DNA from: Halobellus salinus
Lineage (GTDB): Archaea > Halobacteriota > Halobacteria > Halobacteriales > Haloferacaceae
Direction of reading: 5' to 3'
Assembly: GCF_014646875.1 (NCBI RefSeq)
Contig: NZ_BMOC01000012.1
Location: 38,299-102,298 of the forward strand
Length of the DNA stretch: 64,000 nucleotides
Shown: positions 34,010 through 42,756 of the stretch, piece after piece
Layout: the number at the start of each line of letters is the position of its first letter
How positions within the stretch are numbered: the stretch's first letter is position 1
Notes under the pieces: model-generated
The model's database searches: none
The model's input: the letters and a program-made list of their open reading frames with translations, nothing else
What the model was told of the DNA's origin: nothing
Made by a program: the position numbers and the translations under genes

Positions 34010-34993
34010 TCAGGGGTCGGGATCGCTGCTCTCGAACGTCCGGACGAACATCTCTCGAAGCCCGTCCGCGTCAAGCGACTCGACCACGTCGGTCCGAGGT
34101 TCGCCGTCACCGACGCCGTCCTCGTCAACCGCGGAGTAACCGCGGGTCATCCCCTCGCGCTCGTCGACGTCGACGTGGTAGGTGTGCGATTCCTCAATCA
34201 GGTCGGGGTCGATGAGTCCCGCGACCACCGCGGAGTCCGGCTGGGTCGTCGCGTCTCTGCCGAATGACTCCCGGTTGAACGCCCGAACCTGGGTCGTGAT
34301 CTCGGTGTAGAACTCGGCGTAGGGAGTGTCGATCGACTCGATCCGCGCTAGGGTGTCGGCGTCGAAAGTGGTGTCCCGTTCCGTGAGCCCCCAATCGAAG
34401 AGGGTCACGTCGAGTTCATTCAGAGCCATCTTCGCGGCGTCGGGGTCGACCCAGAAGTTGTACTCCGCCGCGGGCGTGACGTTGCCGAGACAGTTGACGT
34501 TCCCGCCCATAACCCACACCTCGTCAAGGAGGTCGTTCAGCTCGGGCTCCGTCCGGAGCGCGAGTGCGACGTTCGTCAGCGGCGCGATACAGACCAGCGT
34601 GATCTCGCCGGGGCGCTCCCGGGCGGTGTCAACGATGTAGTCCACGGCGTGGCGGTCGCCGGAGGCGATCCCCGTGTCGGGAAACAGCGACCCGCCGAGG
34701 CCACCCTCGCCGTGGACGTAGTCAGCGAAGTCGTGGTCCTTCAACAGGGGGTCGCGCGCGCCCTCGTAGACGGTGACGTCGTCGTCGACCCCCGCGAGGT
34801 CGAGGGTGTACTTCGCGTTCTCGACCTCGTAGTCGAACTCGACGTTACCGGCGCAGATGGTGACTCCCGCAAGATCGATCCGGTCCGAGAGCGCCGCAAG
34901 CAAGAGCGCCTGTGTGTCGTCGCCCGCGGTGTCGGTGTCGATGATGACGCTGCGTGCCTCCGCGTCCGCGGTTGAATCAGCCGGGTCACTCAT
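34010..34993 (-). CDS. Nucleoside hydrolase (IunH family)
   Basis: A 327-residue ribonucleoside hydrolase that splits nucleosides into base and ribose. The Ca-binding motif is DTDTAGDDTQALL (variant of DTDPGxDD), with CIAPLTNVALAL and VMGGNVNCLGNVTPAAEYNFW in the middle. It is last in a same-strand set with ribokinase and DeoC, which supports catabolism of nucleoside-derived sugars. ATG 34993; a longer frame upstream has no coding character. Confidence 0.9.
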   Translation of the reverse strand: MSDPADSTADAEARSVIIDTDTAGDDTQALLLAALSDRIDLAGVTICAGNVEFDYEVENAKYTLDLAGVDDDVTVYEGARDPLLKDHDFADYVHGEGGLGGSLFPDTGIASGDRHAVDYIVDTARERPGEITLVCIAPLTNVALALRTEPELNDLLDEVWVMGGNVNCLGNVTPAAEYNFWVDPDAAKMALNELDVTLFDWGLTERDTTFDADTLARIESIDTPYAEFYTEITTQVRAFNRESFGRDATTQPDSAVVAGLIDPDLIEESHTYHVDVDEREGMTRGYSAVDEDGVGDGEPRTDVVESLDADGLREMFVRTFESSDPDP

Positions 34994-35052
34994 ACACAAC
35001 GGTGGTCGAACGCGGCGCAAATAGCTATCGAACGCTGGCGGCGGCCGCCCGG

Positions 35053-35979
35053 TTACGGCGCGAGGTACGCCTCGACAGCGGCCCGGTCGGGTAACGCGGG
35101 GACAACCTCGAAGGCGGTACACGCGAGGCCGCCGCAGACGTTCCCGAACCGCACCGCCTCCGCGAGGGGCTGGCCGTTCGCTCGCGCGACCGCGGCGCCC
35201 GCGTTGAACGCGTCGCCCCCGCCGGTGGTGTCGACCACATCCACGTCGATCGCGTCGACGTGCTCCCGGGTGCCACCGTCGTCAACGAGCGCACCGTCGG
35301 CCCCGAGGGTGAGCGCCACCCCGGAGACGCCGAGGTCCGAGAGCGCGTCGAGCAGGGACGACTCGGGAACGTCAGCAGCCGGGTCATGGCCCGCGAGGAT
35401 GCACGCCTCCCCCCGGTTGGGGGTCAGTATATCCACGTTCGCGAGGAGTGACTCCGGAAGCTCCCGGGCGGGCGCCGGGTTGAGGATCACCTCGGTTCCG
35501 GCGTCGGCCGCGATGTCGGCAGCCGCAACGACGGGATCGAGTTCGGTCTCGAGCTGGCAGAGCAGTACGTCGGCCGAACGAATCGTCTCCCGGGCGTCCC
35601 GGACGTCGGCCGCCGAGAGCCGGCTGTTGGCCCCCGGTGCGACCGAGATGGCGTTCTCGCCGTCCCCGTCGACGATCACGAACCCGACGCCGGTGTGGGT
35701 CGCGCCGGTCCGGCGGACGTCGCGGGCGTCGACCGCCTCCTCGTCCCACAGGTCCACCGCCGCGTCGCCGAACCGGTCCTCGCCGATGCACCCCACGAAC
35801 GAGGTCGCAGCGCCGAGGCGGGCGGCCCCGACCGCCTGGTTCGACCCCTTGCCGCCGACACCCTCCGCGAAGTCGCCGCCGAGGACGGTCTCGCCGGGCG
35901 CCGGCAGCGCCTCGACCGCCATCGACAACCCGTGGTTGTAGGAACCGACGACCGCGATCTGGGGGGACTCAGTAGCCAT
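35053..35979 (-). CDS. Ribokinase-like sugar kinase (PfkB family)
   Basis: A 308-residue PfkB kinase. The N-terminal GGKGSNQAVGAARLGA segment and the C-terminal DTTGGGDAFNAGAAVA (anion hole and catalytic Asp) are clear. The sequence is closest to bacterial-type ribokinase. With a nucleoside hydrolase downstream it likely phosphorylates released ribose, or deoxyribose as feed for DeoC. PfkB enzymes of haloarchaeal nucleoside pathways can also act on ribose-1-phosphate. Its start overlaps the DeoC stop by 11 bases. Confidence 0.85.
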   Translation of the reverse strand: MATESPQIAVVGSYNHGLSMAVEALPAPGETVLGGDFAEGVGGKGSNQAVGAARLGAATSFVGCIGEDRFGDAAVDLWDEEAVDARDVRRTGATHTGVGFVIVDGDGENAISVAPGANSRLSAADVRDARETIRSADVLLCQLETELDPVVAAADIAADAGTEVILNPAPARELPESLLANVDILTPNRGEACILAGHDPAADVPESSLLDALSDLGVSGVALTLGADGALVDDGGTREHVDAIDVDVVDTTGGGDAFNAGAAVARANGQPLAEAVRFGNVCGGLACTAFEVVPALPDRAAVEAYLAP

Positions 35980-36661
35980 CGCCGCCGTCCTCCTCGGCGG
36001 CGCCTGCGTCCCCGGAGACGATCTCGACGCCGCTGGAGGCGCCGAGCAGGTCCGCGCCGGCGTCGAGCAGCGCCTGGGCGTCCGACCCGGTCTTGATCCC
36101 GCCACTTGCTTTCACCCCGACTGACCCGTCGACGCGGTCGGCGATGAACCGGATCCGGTCGACGGTCGCCTGCCCGCCGACGCCGAACCCGCTCGAGTTC
36201 TTGAGGTAGTCGAACCCCGCATCGACCGCGTACTCGATTTCGCGTTCGGCCTCGGCGTCGGTCAGCCCGCCCAGTTCCAACATCAGTTTGATCGTTGCGT
36301 TGCCCGCGGCGTCGACTAAGGCGTCGAGTTCGCGACGGAAGGCGTCATCGTCACCGGATTTGAGCCACCCGATGTTCGCCATCACGTCGATCTCGTCAGC
36401 GCCGGCCGCGACCGCGTCGCGGATGCCGGTCACCTTACTGAGGGTGCGGTCGCCGCCGAGGGGGTAGCCCAACGCCGTACAAACACTGCTGTCGGTGTCG
36501 GCCAGGCGTGCGGCCGCGAGCGGGACCCAACACGGCTGGACCATCGCGCCGGCGAACCCGTGGGCCTCACACTCCGAGAGCACCTGCTCGATCCGGGCGC
36601 GGTCCGCGGTCGCGCTCACTTCCGTGTGCTGAATGTAACCTGCGAGGTCGGCTGTCGTCAT
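35969..36661 (-). CDS. deoC: Deoxyribose-phosphate aldolase
   Basis: A 230-residue class I aldolase that cleaves 2-deoxyribose-5-phosphate to glyceraldehyde-3-phosphate and acetaldehyde. The Schiff-base lysine is in YLKNSSGFGVGG and the second lysine in GVKASGGIKTG. EIDVMANIGWLKSG is the family core. First gene of the nucleoside operon; ATG 36661 follows the family N-terminus. The AT-rich region upstream must hold the promoter. Confidence 0.9.
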   Translation of the reverse strand: MTTADLAGYIQHTEVSATADRARIEQVLSECEAHGFAGAMVQPCWVPLAAARLADTDSSVCTALGYPLGGDRTLSKVTGIRDAVAAGADEIDVMANIGWLKSGDDDAFRRELDALVDAAGNATIKLMLELGGLTDAEAEREIEYAVDAGFDYLKNSSGFGVGGQATVDRIRFIADRVDGSVGVKASGGIKTGSDAQALLDAGADLLGASSGVEIVSGDAGAAEEDGGDGY

Positions 36662-36731
36662 CGACCTCACCCACACCGGCCGAGTGAAAAAACGGTCCGG
36701 TTCGCGGGTGGCGCTGATTCGTCGATGTGGT

Positions 36732-36890
36732 CGGGATATTTTATATATAGTTGCATATACTTTCTTGAATATATTGAAACCTTTATGTGTAGACATAACG
36801 TCAGAGCGCTCAAAATTCGTTTCTCGAAGAGTTTAGATATATTTCTAGTATGAAATTGATAGTAAACTTGTATATGTTTTGGGAGCTACG
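36732..36890. other. AT-rich segment at the left edge of the catabolic island
   Basis: About 160 bases with far lower GC than anything around, beginning gatattttatatatag. It holds many TATA-like runs but no gene. It separates the nucleoside operon from the xylose-dehydrogenase-like gene. The whole 36662-37075 gap is otherwise featureless except for the promoter of the latter. Confidence 0.6.
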
Positions 36891-37044
36891 CGTGAGTTCG
36901 GATTTGGGATCAGCCTCCCGCGGTCGTCCGGCACGCACCACTGGTTACCGAGGTGGGGCGACCGATCCGATCACGGACGCACACCCGGCATCGGGCCGCA
37001 GGATCCGCGGGAGTGCCGTCGGCGATAAGCGGTCGGGTAGAGGG

Positions 37045-37054
37045 GTATTAAGTA
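37045..37054 (+). promoter_or_regulatory. TATA box for the Gfo/Idh dehydrogenase gene
   Basis: gtattaagta is centred 27 bases before ATG 37076. Confidence 0.65.
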
Positions 37055-37075
37055 CAGTCCGCCTCAGAGCCGAGT

Positions 37076-38158
37076 ATGCAGATACAAGCGGTCATCGGGA
37101 GTCAGTGCCGTCGGGACTGGGAGCACACGGACGCGGCGACCGCGGAACCGGTCCGGATCGCAGCAATCGGACTGGGATGGTACACGCGGGGTCGGGCGCT
37201 GCCCGCGCTCGCCGACAGCGACCGGTGTGAACCCACGGTGCTCGTGAGTGGGTCGGCAGAGAAGGCAGAACGCGTCGCCGCGGAGTTCGAGGCGGTCGAG
37301 CGGACGCTCACCTACGACGAGTACGCTGAAGGCATCGGGACCGACGCCTACGACGCGGTGTACGTCTGTACGCCGAACGCGTTCCACTTGGACCACGCCG
37401 CAGTCGCCGCCGACCACGGCAAACACGTCCTGTGTGAGAAACCGATCGAGCGCGACAGCGGCCGAGCCGAGAACCTCGTCGGCGTCTGCGACGACGCGGG
37501 TGTCGAGGTGATGACCGCCTACCGCATGCACACCGAGCCCACCGTCCGCCGGGCGAAGGAGTTGATCGACGCGGGGTACGTGGGCGACCCCGTGGCCGTC
37601 CGTGGAGACATGTCCCAGCGCCTGCTCAAGCGCGTCAACCCCGACCCCGACCAGTGGCGGCTGAACGCGGAGTTGGCCGGCGGCGGCGCGCTGTTCGACA
37701 TCGGTCTGTACCCGCTCAACACCGCGCGGTTCCTCCTCGACGCCGACCCGGTCGCGGTTGCGGGCACGACCGGGAGCACCCACGACGCCTTCGACGCGGT
37801 CGAAGAGACGGTGACGTGCTCGCTGCGGTTCCCCGGCGGCGTCACGGCCGCGTGTTTCGCCAGCCACAACGCCCGGCAGTCGAGCAGCATCACCGTCACC
37901 GGGACCGAAGGCCAGGTCCGGATCGAACCGGCGTTCTTCCAGGATCAGGACCGGAAACTCGAACTGTCCCGCGGGGACAGTCGCGCGGAGGTCGCGGTCG
38001 AACGCGTCGACCAGATGCGCGAGGAGTTCGACTACTTCGCGGATCGGCTGCGGAGCGGCGCCGACATCTACCCGGACGGACGCCACGGCGTCGTCGACGT
38101 CGAGGTGATGGAGGCCGTCTACGAGGCCGCCGACCGCGACACCTGGGTCGAGGTGTAG
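37076..38158 (+). CDS. Gfo/Idh/MocA sugar dehydrogenase, D-xylose 1-dehydrogenase-like
   Basis: A 360-residue glucose-fructose-oxidoreductase-type enzyme. The Rossmann motif is AAIGLGWYTRG, the catalytic lysine is in CEKPIERD, and the substrate loop is GGGALFDIGLYPLNTARFLL. The whole length aligns by eye with what I recall of haloarchaeal NADP-dependent D-xylose dehydrogenase (Gfo6/XacA). It would oxidise an aldose at C1 to the lactone. In this island it is the candidate first oxidising enzyme, whether the sugar is xylose or a 6-sulfo sugar. The gene on the other side (38195-39673) converges on it. Confidence 0.85.
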   Translation: MQIQAVIGSQCRRDWEHTDAATAEPVRIAAIGLGWYTRGRALPALADSDRCEPTVLVSGSAEKAERVAAEFEAVERTLTYDEYAEGIGTDAYDAVYVCTPNAFHLDHAAVAADHGKHVLCEKPIERDSGRAENLVGVCDDAGVEVMTAYRMHTEPTVRRAKELIDAGYVGDPVAVRGDMSQRLLKRVNPDPDQWRLNAELAGGGALFDIGLYPLNTARFLLDADPVAVAGTTGSTHDAFDAVEETVTCSLRFPGGVTAACFASHNARQSSSITVTGTEGQVRIEPAFFQDQDRKLELSRGDSRAEVAVERVDQMREEFDYFADRLRSGADIYPDGRHGVVDVEVMEAVYEAADRDTWVEV

Positions 38159-38194
38159 CGAGGAAAGCGAGCGCGGAGTCCGTCTGACCCGTGT

Positions 38195-39673
38195 TCAAGC
38201 GTCGGTAAACCCGTCGTGGAACCCGACGAGTTTCTCCCGAGAGAAATGCTCGACGGCGTATTTGATTCCCTCCTTTCCGACGCCGCTGTCCTTGAACCCG
38301 CCGTAGGGCATATGATCCGCTCGGAATCCGCTGACCGTATTGACGTTGACGCCGCCGGCGTCGATGTCGTCGGCCGCCCGGCGCGCCCGGTCGATATCCT
38401 GGGTGAAGATGCCGGCCTCCAGCCCGTAGTTGGTGTTGTTCGCCTCCGCGATGGCCTCGTCGAAGTCGCCCACGCTGAGGATCGGAACCAGCGGGCCGAA
38501 CGTCTCCTCCGTCGCGGCGGGCATGTCGGGCGTCACGCCCGAGAGAACCGTCGGCTCGAACACCCGCTCGCCGAGGTCCCCACCATAATTTCCGCCGGTT
38601 TCGACGGTCGCGCCCGCGTCAACCGTGGCCTCGTAGAGGTCGACCACCGTCTCGAACTGCTCGTCGTCGACTATGGCCGAGACGCTCGTCGACTCCTCGA
38701 AGGGATTGCCGACCGACAGCGACTCAACGGCGTCAACGGCGGCGTCGATGAATTCGCCTTCGATCGTGTCGTGGACGATGACCCGCTCGACGCTGTTACA
38801 CACCTGTCCGGCGTTGGAGCAGGCGCCGCCGACGACCGCCTCTGCCGCCTTGTTGATGTCGGTGTCGTCCCACACGATGGTGGGGTCGTTGCCCCCCAGT
38901 TCCAGCGTGACCTCCGTCATACCGCTGTTGTTCGCGATGTATTTCCCGACAGGGGTGCTCCCGGTGAAGGAGATGGCCTCCACCGCGTCGTGCTCCAAGA
39001 TGGCGTCGCCGACGGTCGACCCGCTGCCGGTGACGAGGTTCACCAGCCCGTTGGGGGCGCCGACCGCTTCGGCAGCCTCCTGGAGATACTCGAAGAGGAG
39101 CACCGAGACCAGGGGGGTGTTCGAGGCGGGTTTGCCGACGACGGCGTTGCCCGCCGCGAGCGCGGGGCCGACCTTGTGCACCATCAGGTTGATGGGGAAA
39201 TTGAACGGCGTGATCGACGCGACAACGCCCAGCGGTTCCCGCTGGGTGAAGCAGTGATCCCGGGTGAACCCCTTCTGGGCGTCCATCGGAACGTACTCTC
39301 CGAACATCCGCTTTGCCTGTTCGGCGGATAACTGCAGCGTCTGGACCGCGCGGTCGACCTCCCCGCGGGCTTCGGTGATCGGCTTGCCCTGCTCGCTGGT
39401 CAGGACGTTCGCCACGCGGTCGGCGTCGTCCTCGAGCAGGTCGGCGGTCCGCTCCAAGAGCTCGTACCGCTCGTAGGCCGACAGCGTCGACGCCTCGTAC
39501 GCACGTTCGGCGGCGTCGACTGCGGCCGTGACCTGGTCTGCGGTCGCAAGTGGGACCGACCCCACGCGACTCCCGTCGTAGGGGTGGATCACGTCGATCC
39601 GGCCGTCGCCCGCAGTCCACTCGCCGTCGATCAACATCTGCTTGTCGAGACGCGCTGCTGCTTTCTGGCTCAT
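38195..39673 (-). CDS. Aldehyde dehydrogenase (lactaldehyde/semialdehyde type)
   Basis: A 492-residue NAD(P)-dependent aldehyde dehydrogenase. The catalytic glutamate is in TLELGGNDP, the cysteine in GQVCNSVERV, and the cofactor region in ITPFNFPINLMVHKVGPAL. The C-terminal YGGFKDSGVGKEGIKYAVEH resembles lactaldehyde and glyceraldehyde dehydrogenases. It should oxidise the aldehyde released by the adjacent aldolase: glyceraldehyde, glycolaldehyde, or 3-sulfolactaldehyde in the sulfosugar hypothesis. Divergent from the aldolase gene, with back-to-back TATA boxes. Confidence 0.88.
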   Translation of the reverse strand: MSQKAAARLDKQMLIDGEWTAGDGRIDVIHPYDGSRVGSVPLATADQVTAAVDAAERAYEASTLSAYERYELLERTADLLEDDADRVANVLTSEQGKPITEARGEVDRAVQTLQLSAEQAKRMFGEYVPMDAQKGFTRDHCFTQREPLGVVASITPFNFPINLMVHKVGPALAAGNAVVGKPASNTPLVSVLLFEYLQEAAEAVGAPNGLVNLVTGSGSTVGDAILEHDAVEAISFTGSTPVGKYIANNSGMTEVTLELGGNDPTIVWDDTDINKAAEAVVGGACSNAGQVCNSVERVIVHDTIEGEFIDAAVDAVESLSVGNPFEESTSVSAIVDDEQFETVVDLYEATVDAGATVETGGNYGGDLGERVFEPTVLSGVTPDMPAATEETFGPLVPILSVGDFDEAIAEANNTNYGLEAGIFTQDIDRARRAADDIDAGGVNVNTVSGFRADHMPYGGFKDSGVGKEGIKYAVEHFSREKLVGFHDGFTDA

Positions 39674-39698
39674 ACCTGTGTGATCGGTCCACATCGGT

Positions 39699-39744
39699 CT
39701 TAAATCTGGCTCCTCGGTCCGACCGCGTCCCTAAGGTATAAAAC
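39699..39744. promoter_or_regulatory. Divergent promoters for the aldehyde dehydrogenase and aldolase genes
   Basis: gatttaaga (39699-39707, minus strand) is 26 bases before ATG 39673. ggtataaaac (39735-39744, plus strand) is 27 bases before ATG 39767. The 93-bp spacer is a natural place for one regulator to control both genes. Confidence 0.7.
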
Positions 39745-39766
39745 CACGGTCACCGAGTGGTAGGAC

Positions 39767-40654
39767 ATGAATGTCTCGGGTACAATCGTGCCGATGGCGA
39801 CGCCTATCGCCGGCGGTGGTGTCGACGAGGCGGCGCTCGCGGAGTTTACACGATCGCTCGTGGATCGGGGAGTACACGGGCTGTTCCCGGGGAGTTCGAT
39901 CGGGGAGTTCCCCAGTCTCACCGCAGAGGAACACCGAACACTCGTCGAGACGGTCGTGGAGGCGGCCGACGACACCACTGCGGTGATCGCGGGGTGCTGT
40001 GCCACGAGTATCGGCGACGTCCGTGCCCGGGTCTCGACGGCGGGGGAAGCGGGTGCCGACGCGGCCGTCGTCGTGACGCCGTACTACCTCTCGACAACGC
40101 AGAACGGGCTTCGGCGGTTCTTCGAGCGCGTTGCGGCCGACGCACCCCTCGACCTGCTCCTTTACAACATCCCGGCGCTCACCGGCAACCAACTTTCGGT
40201 CGACACGGTCTCGCACCTCGCCGACCTCGACACCGTCGTGGGGCTGAAAGACACCTCCGGCGACCTGGGGTACCAGTACCGCGTCGTCGAGGAGACACCG
40301 CCGGAGTTCGTGGTGTTCCAAGGGTCGACCGACATCGCGGGCGCGGCGCTGAACCTCGGTGCCGACGGGCTGATTGCGGGACCGGCGAACGTCTTCCCCG
40401 CCGAGCTCGCGGAACTGTACGACGCCCACGCCCGCGGCGACGACGCGACCGTGAACCGGATTCTGCGGGAGGTTGTGGTCCCGATTGTCAGCACCTACGA
40501 CGACATCCCGACCGCGGCCGCGATCAAACACCTCGTCCGGCGGAACGGACTCGACATCGGCGACCCCCTTCCCCCGGTCGCTCCGGTGTCTCCCGCGGAA
40601 CAGGAGCGCCTCGATGTCGCCTACCGTGCGGTCGCCGACCGGACGATCGAGTAA
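39767..40654 (+). CDS. DapA-family aldolase (2-keto-3-deoxy acid aldolase-like)
   Basis: A 295-residue class I aldolase/dehydratase of the dihydrodipicolinate synthase family. The Schiff-base lysine is in VVGLKDTSGD, the tyrosine in LLLYNIPALTGN, and the GSIGEFPSLT-type pyruvate loop appears as FPGSSIGEFPSLTAEEH. Family members cleave KDG, KDX or related acids to pyruvate plus an aldehyde, or dehydrate/decarboxylate ketodeoxyglucarate. Next to an aldehyde dehydrogenase and two sugar-acid enzymes, a retro-aldol step to pyruvate is the best reading. Confidence 0.87.
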   Translation: MNVSGTIVPMATPIAGGGVDEAALAEFTRSLVDRGVHGLFPGSSIGEFPSLTAEEHRTLVETVVEAADDTTAVIAGCCATSIGDVRARVSTAGEAGADAAVVVTPYYLSTTQNGLRRFFERVAADAPLDLLLYNIPALTGNQLSVDTVSHLADLDTVVGLKDTSGDLGYQYRVVEETPPEFVVFQGSTDIAGAALNLGADGLIAGPANVFPAELAELYDAHARGDDATVNRILREVVVPIVSTYDDIPTAAAIKHLVRRNGLDIGDPLPPVAPVSPAEQERLDVAYRAVADRTIE

Positions 40655-40739
40655 CCGCCGGGGGCGGCTCGCGACCGGTTGGTGTTCGGTCCCGAGCGGA
40701 ACAGTCGGGGAGTGACGTCCGAAACCCGAAGGTGGGAGA

Positions 40740-41669
40740 CTACGCCTTCCCCACGCCGGAAGTCATCCCCTCGACGATCTTCTGCTGGAAAAAGAACATG
40801 AAGAGCAAAAGCGGGATCAGCGAGAGGAACACCGCGGCGGTGATCGTCCCCCACGGCGTGGAAAACTGGTTGCCGAACAGCGCGATCCCGACGGTGATGG
40901 TCCGCTTTGAGTCTTCGGTCATGAACGTGAGCGCGAACAGGAACTCGTTCCACGCGTAGATGAACACGATGATCGCAGCCGTCGCCATCGCCGGCATCGA
41001 CACCGGGAGGATGATGCGGAACAGCACGCCGATCCGCGAGAGCCCGTCCATCAGCCCCGCCTCCTCCAGGGAGTCGGGCAGTTCCTTGAAATACGCCTGG
41101 AAGATCCAGACCGCAAACGGGAGCTGAAACGCGGCGTACGGCAGGATCAAGCCGAGGTACGTGTTCAGTCCGAGGAATCCGCCGACCGGCGTCCCCCCGA
41201 GGTCGATGGCCAGCTTGTACAGCGGGATCAGCCGCGAGATGAACGGCAACAGCGCCGTGAACAGGATCAAAAGTAGGACCGGAAGCTTATATCGGAAGTT
41301 CAGCCGCGAGAGGGAGTACCCCGCCAGGGCCCCGAGCGCCACGTCAAGGACCGCGGTCCCCGACGCCACGATGAGGCTGTTGAGCAGGTACTGCCCCACC
41401 GGGCGCTGGGCGAGCGCCGTCTCGTAGTTCTCGAGCGTGAGCGGATACTGCTGGACGATGCTGATCCCGTTCTCGAAGGAGACCGTGTACGGCAGATACT
41501 CGATCGGGAACACGAACAGCTCCCCCGAGGGTTTCAGCGAACTGATCAGGATCCAAAACACCGGGAACATCGAGATCAGGACAATCGCAAGGATCGAACC
41601 GAAATACCCCAGGCGCTTGCCGACCTCCCAGAACGCGACGTCTTCGAGCGTGAGGTCGCGGACGCTCAT
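40740..41669 (-). CDS. Carbohydrate ABC transporter permease (MalG type)
   Basis: A 309-residue CUT1-family permease with six membrane helices. The cytoplasmic EAA loop reads LEEAGLMDGLSRIGVLFRIILP, the contact site for the ATPase. It starts one base after the stop of the first permease gene, in the operon SBP - permease - permease. The ATPase for the system is probably the MalK-like protein at 53050. Confidence 0.93.
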   Translation of the reverse strand: MSVRDLTLEDVAFWEVGKRLGYFGSILAIVLISMFPVFWILISSLKPSGELFVFPIEYLPYTVSFENGISIVQQYPLTLENYETALAQRPVGQYLLNSLIVASGTAVLDVALGALAGYSLSRLNFRYKLPVLLLILFTALLPFISRLIPLYKLAIDLGGTPVGGFLGLNTYLGLILPYAAFQLPFAVWIFQAYFKELPDSLEEAGLMDGLSRIGVLFRIILPVSMPAMATAAIIVFIYAWNEFLFALTFMTEDSKRTITVGIALFGNQFSTPWGTITAAVFLSLIPLLLFMFFFQQKIVEGMTSGVGKA

Positions 41670-41670
41670 C

Positions 41671-42666
41671 TCACCGCACCTCCGGCTCGTAGAGGGTCGT
41701 GACGTAGACTAACGCAATCACCAGCGCGATCAGCGTGATCAGAGTCGCCGCTGCCGACCCGGTCGCGAACCCGCCGTTGGTCGGCCCGGGGTTGTTGTAC
41801 GCCGCCTGTTGGGCGTACAACACCAGCGTTGCGGTCGCCTCCCCGGGTCCGCCACCGGTCAGCCCGAACGGAAGCCCGAACGCCTGAAACGCCGGTAGCG
41901 TCCGGAAGATGAGCGCCACCAGAAGCGTCGGCTTCAGGAGCGGGAGCGTGATGTCGCGGAACTGCCGCCACCGGGAGGCGCCGTCGATCCGGGCGGCCTC
42001 GTAGAGCTGGTCCGGGATGCTCGACAGCCCCGCAAGCAGGATCAACGCCATGAACGATGTGGTCTTCCAGATGGTGATTCCGGTCATCGTGTACAACGCG
42101 ATGTCCGGCTTCGAGAGGAACGCGTACGGCTCCGCGAGGAGCCCCAGTCGGACGAGAATGTCGCTGATGACACCGTAGTCCGGGTGGAGCATCCACGCCC
42201 ACACCTTCGCGTTGATCACCGTCGGCAGCGCCCACGGGAACAGGATCGCTGCTTGGGCGACGTATTTGTATGTGAACTCCTTCTGGAGCAGGAGCGCCAA
42301 CCCGAGCCCGAACACGAGTTCGGCGGGAACGCTCACGAACGTGTAAAACATACTCACGCCGAAGGCGTTCCAAAACCGGGTCTCCCCGATGGGAAGCAGG
42401 ATCTGTCGGTAGTTCTCCAAGCCGACGAACGCCCGTTGCTGGCCGGGGAGTTCGATGACGTACCCCGTGTGGAGGCTGGCCCAGACTGTGTCGAGGATCG
42501 GGTAGAACGACAGCCCCAGAAGGAACAACAGAACCGGCGTCAGCAGGACCGTCGCTAGCTCCTCTTCGGTCAGCCTGAGCTCGCGATACCGTCTGAGACG
42601 GGCGCGAATCCCTTCCTCGCCCGGCCGCGCGATGGTGTCCTGTACGTTTGCTATCGAGTCCGCCAT
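41671..42666 (-). CDS. Carbohydrate ABC transporter permease (MalF type)
   Basis: A 331-residue CUT1 permease with six helices and a short cytoplasmic N-terminus. The EAA loop is LYEAARIDGASRWRQFRDITLP. A TATA box, tatttataat (42691-42700), 30 bases upstream gives the two permeases their own promoter in addition to read-through from the binding-protein gene. Confidence 0.93.
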   Translation of the reverse strand: MADSIANVQDTIARPGEEGIRARLRRYRELRLTEEELATVLLTPVLLFLLGLSFYPILDTVWASLHTGYVIELPGQQRAFVGLENYRQILLPIGETRFWNAFGVSMFYTFVSVPAELVFGLGLALLLQKEFTYKYVAQAAILFPWALPTVINAKVWAWMLHPDYGVISDILVRLGLLAEPYAFLSKPDIALYTMTGITIWKTTSFMALILLAGLSSIPDQLYEAARIDGASRWRQFRDITLPLLKPTLLVALIFRTLPAFQAFGLPFGLTGGGPGEATATLVLYAQQAAYNNPGPTNGGFATGSAAATLITLIALVIALVYVTTLYEPEVR

Positions 42667-42690
42667 TACGCTTGGGTGTTCCCGTACATC

Positions 42691-42700
42691 ATTATAAATA
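42691..42700 (-). promoter_or_regulatory. TATA box for the permease pair
   Basis: tatttataat on the minus strand, 25-34 bases before ATG 42666, within the 90-bp gap after the binding-protein gene. Confidence 0.65.
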
Positions 42701-42756
42701 TGGGTGATTGTTCGGTGAGCGTGGCCGCGCGGTCCGAGGCCAACCGACCGGGCCGG

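Noticed and set aside
36560..36853. Plus-strand frame across the AT-rich segment
   Set aside because: Its first half is antisense to deoC and its second half is AT-rich non-coding sequence.
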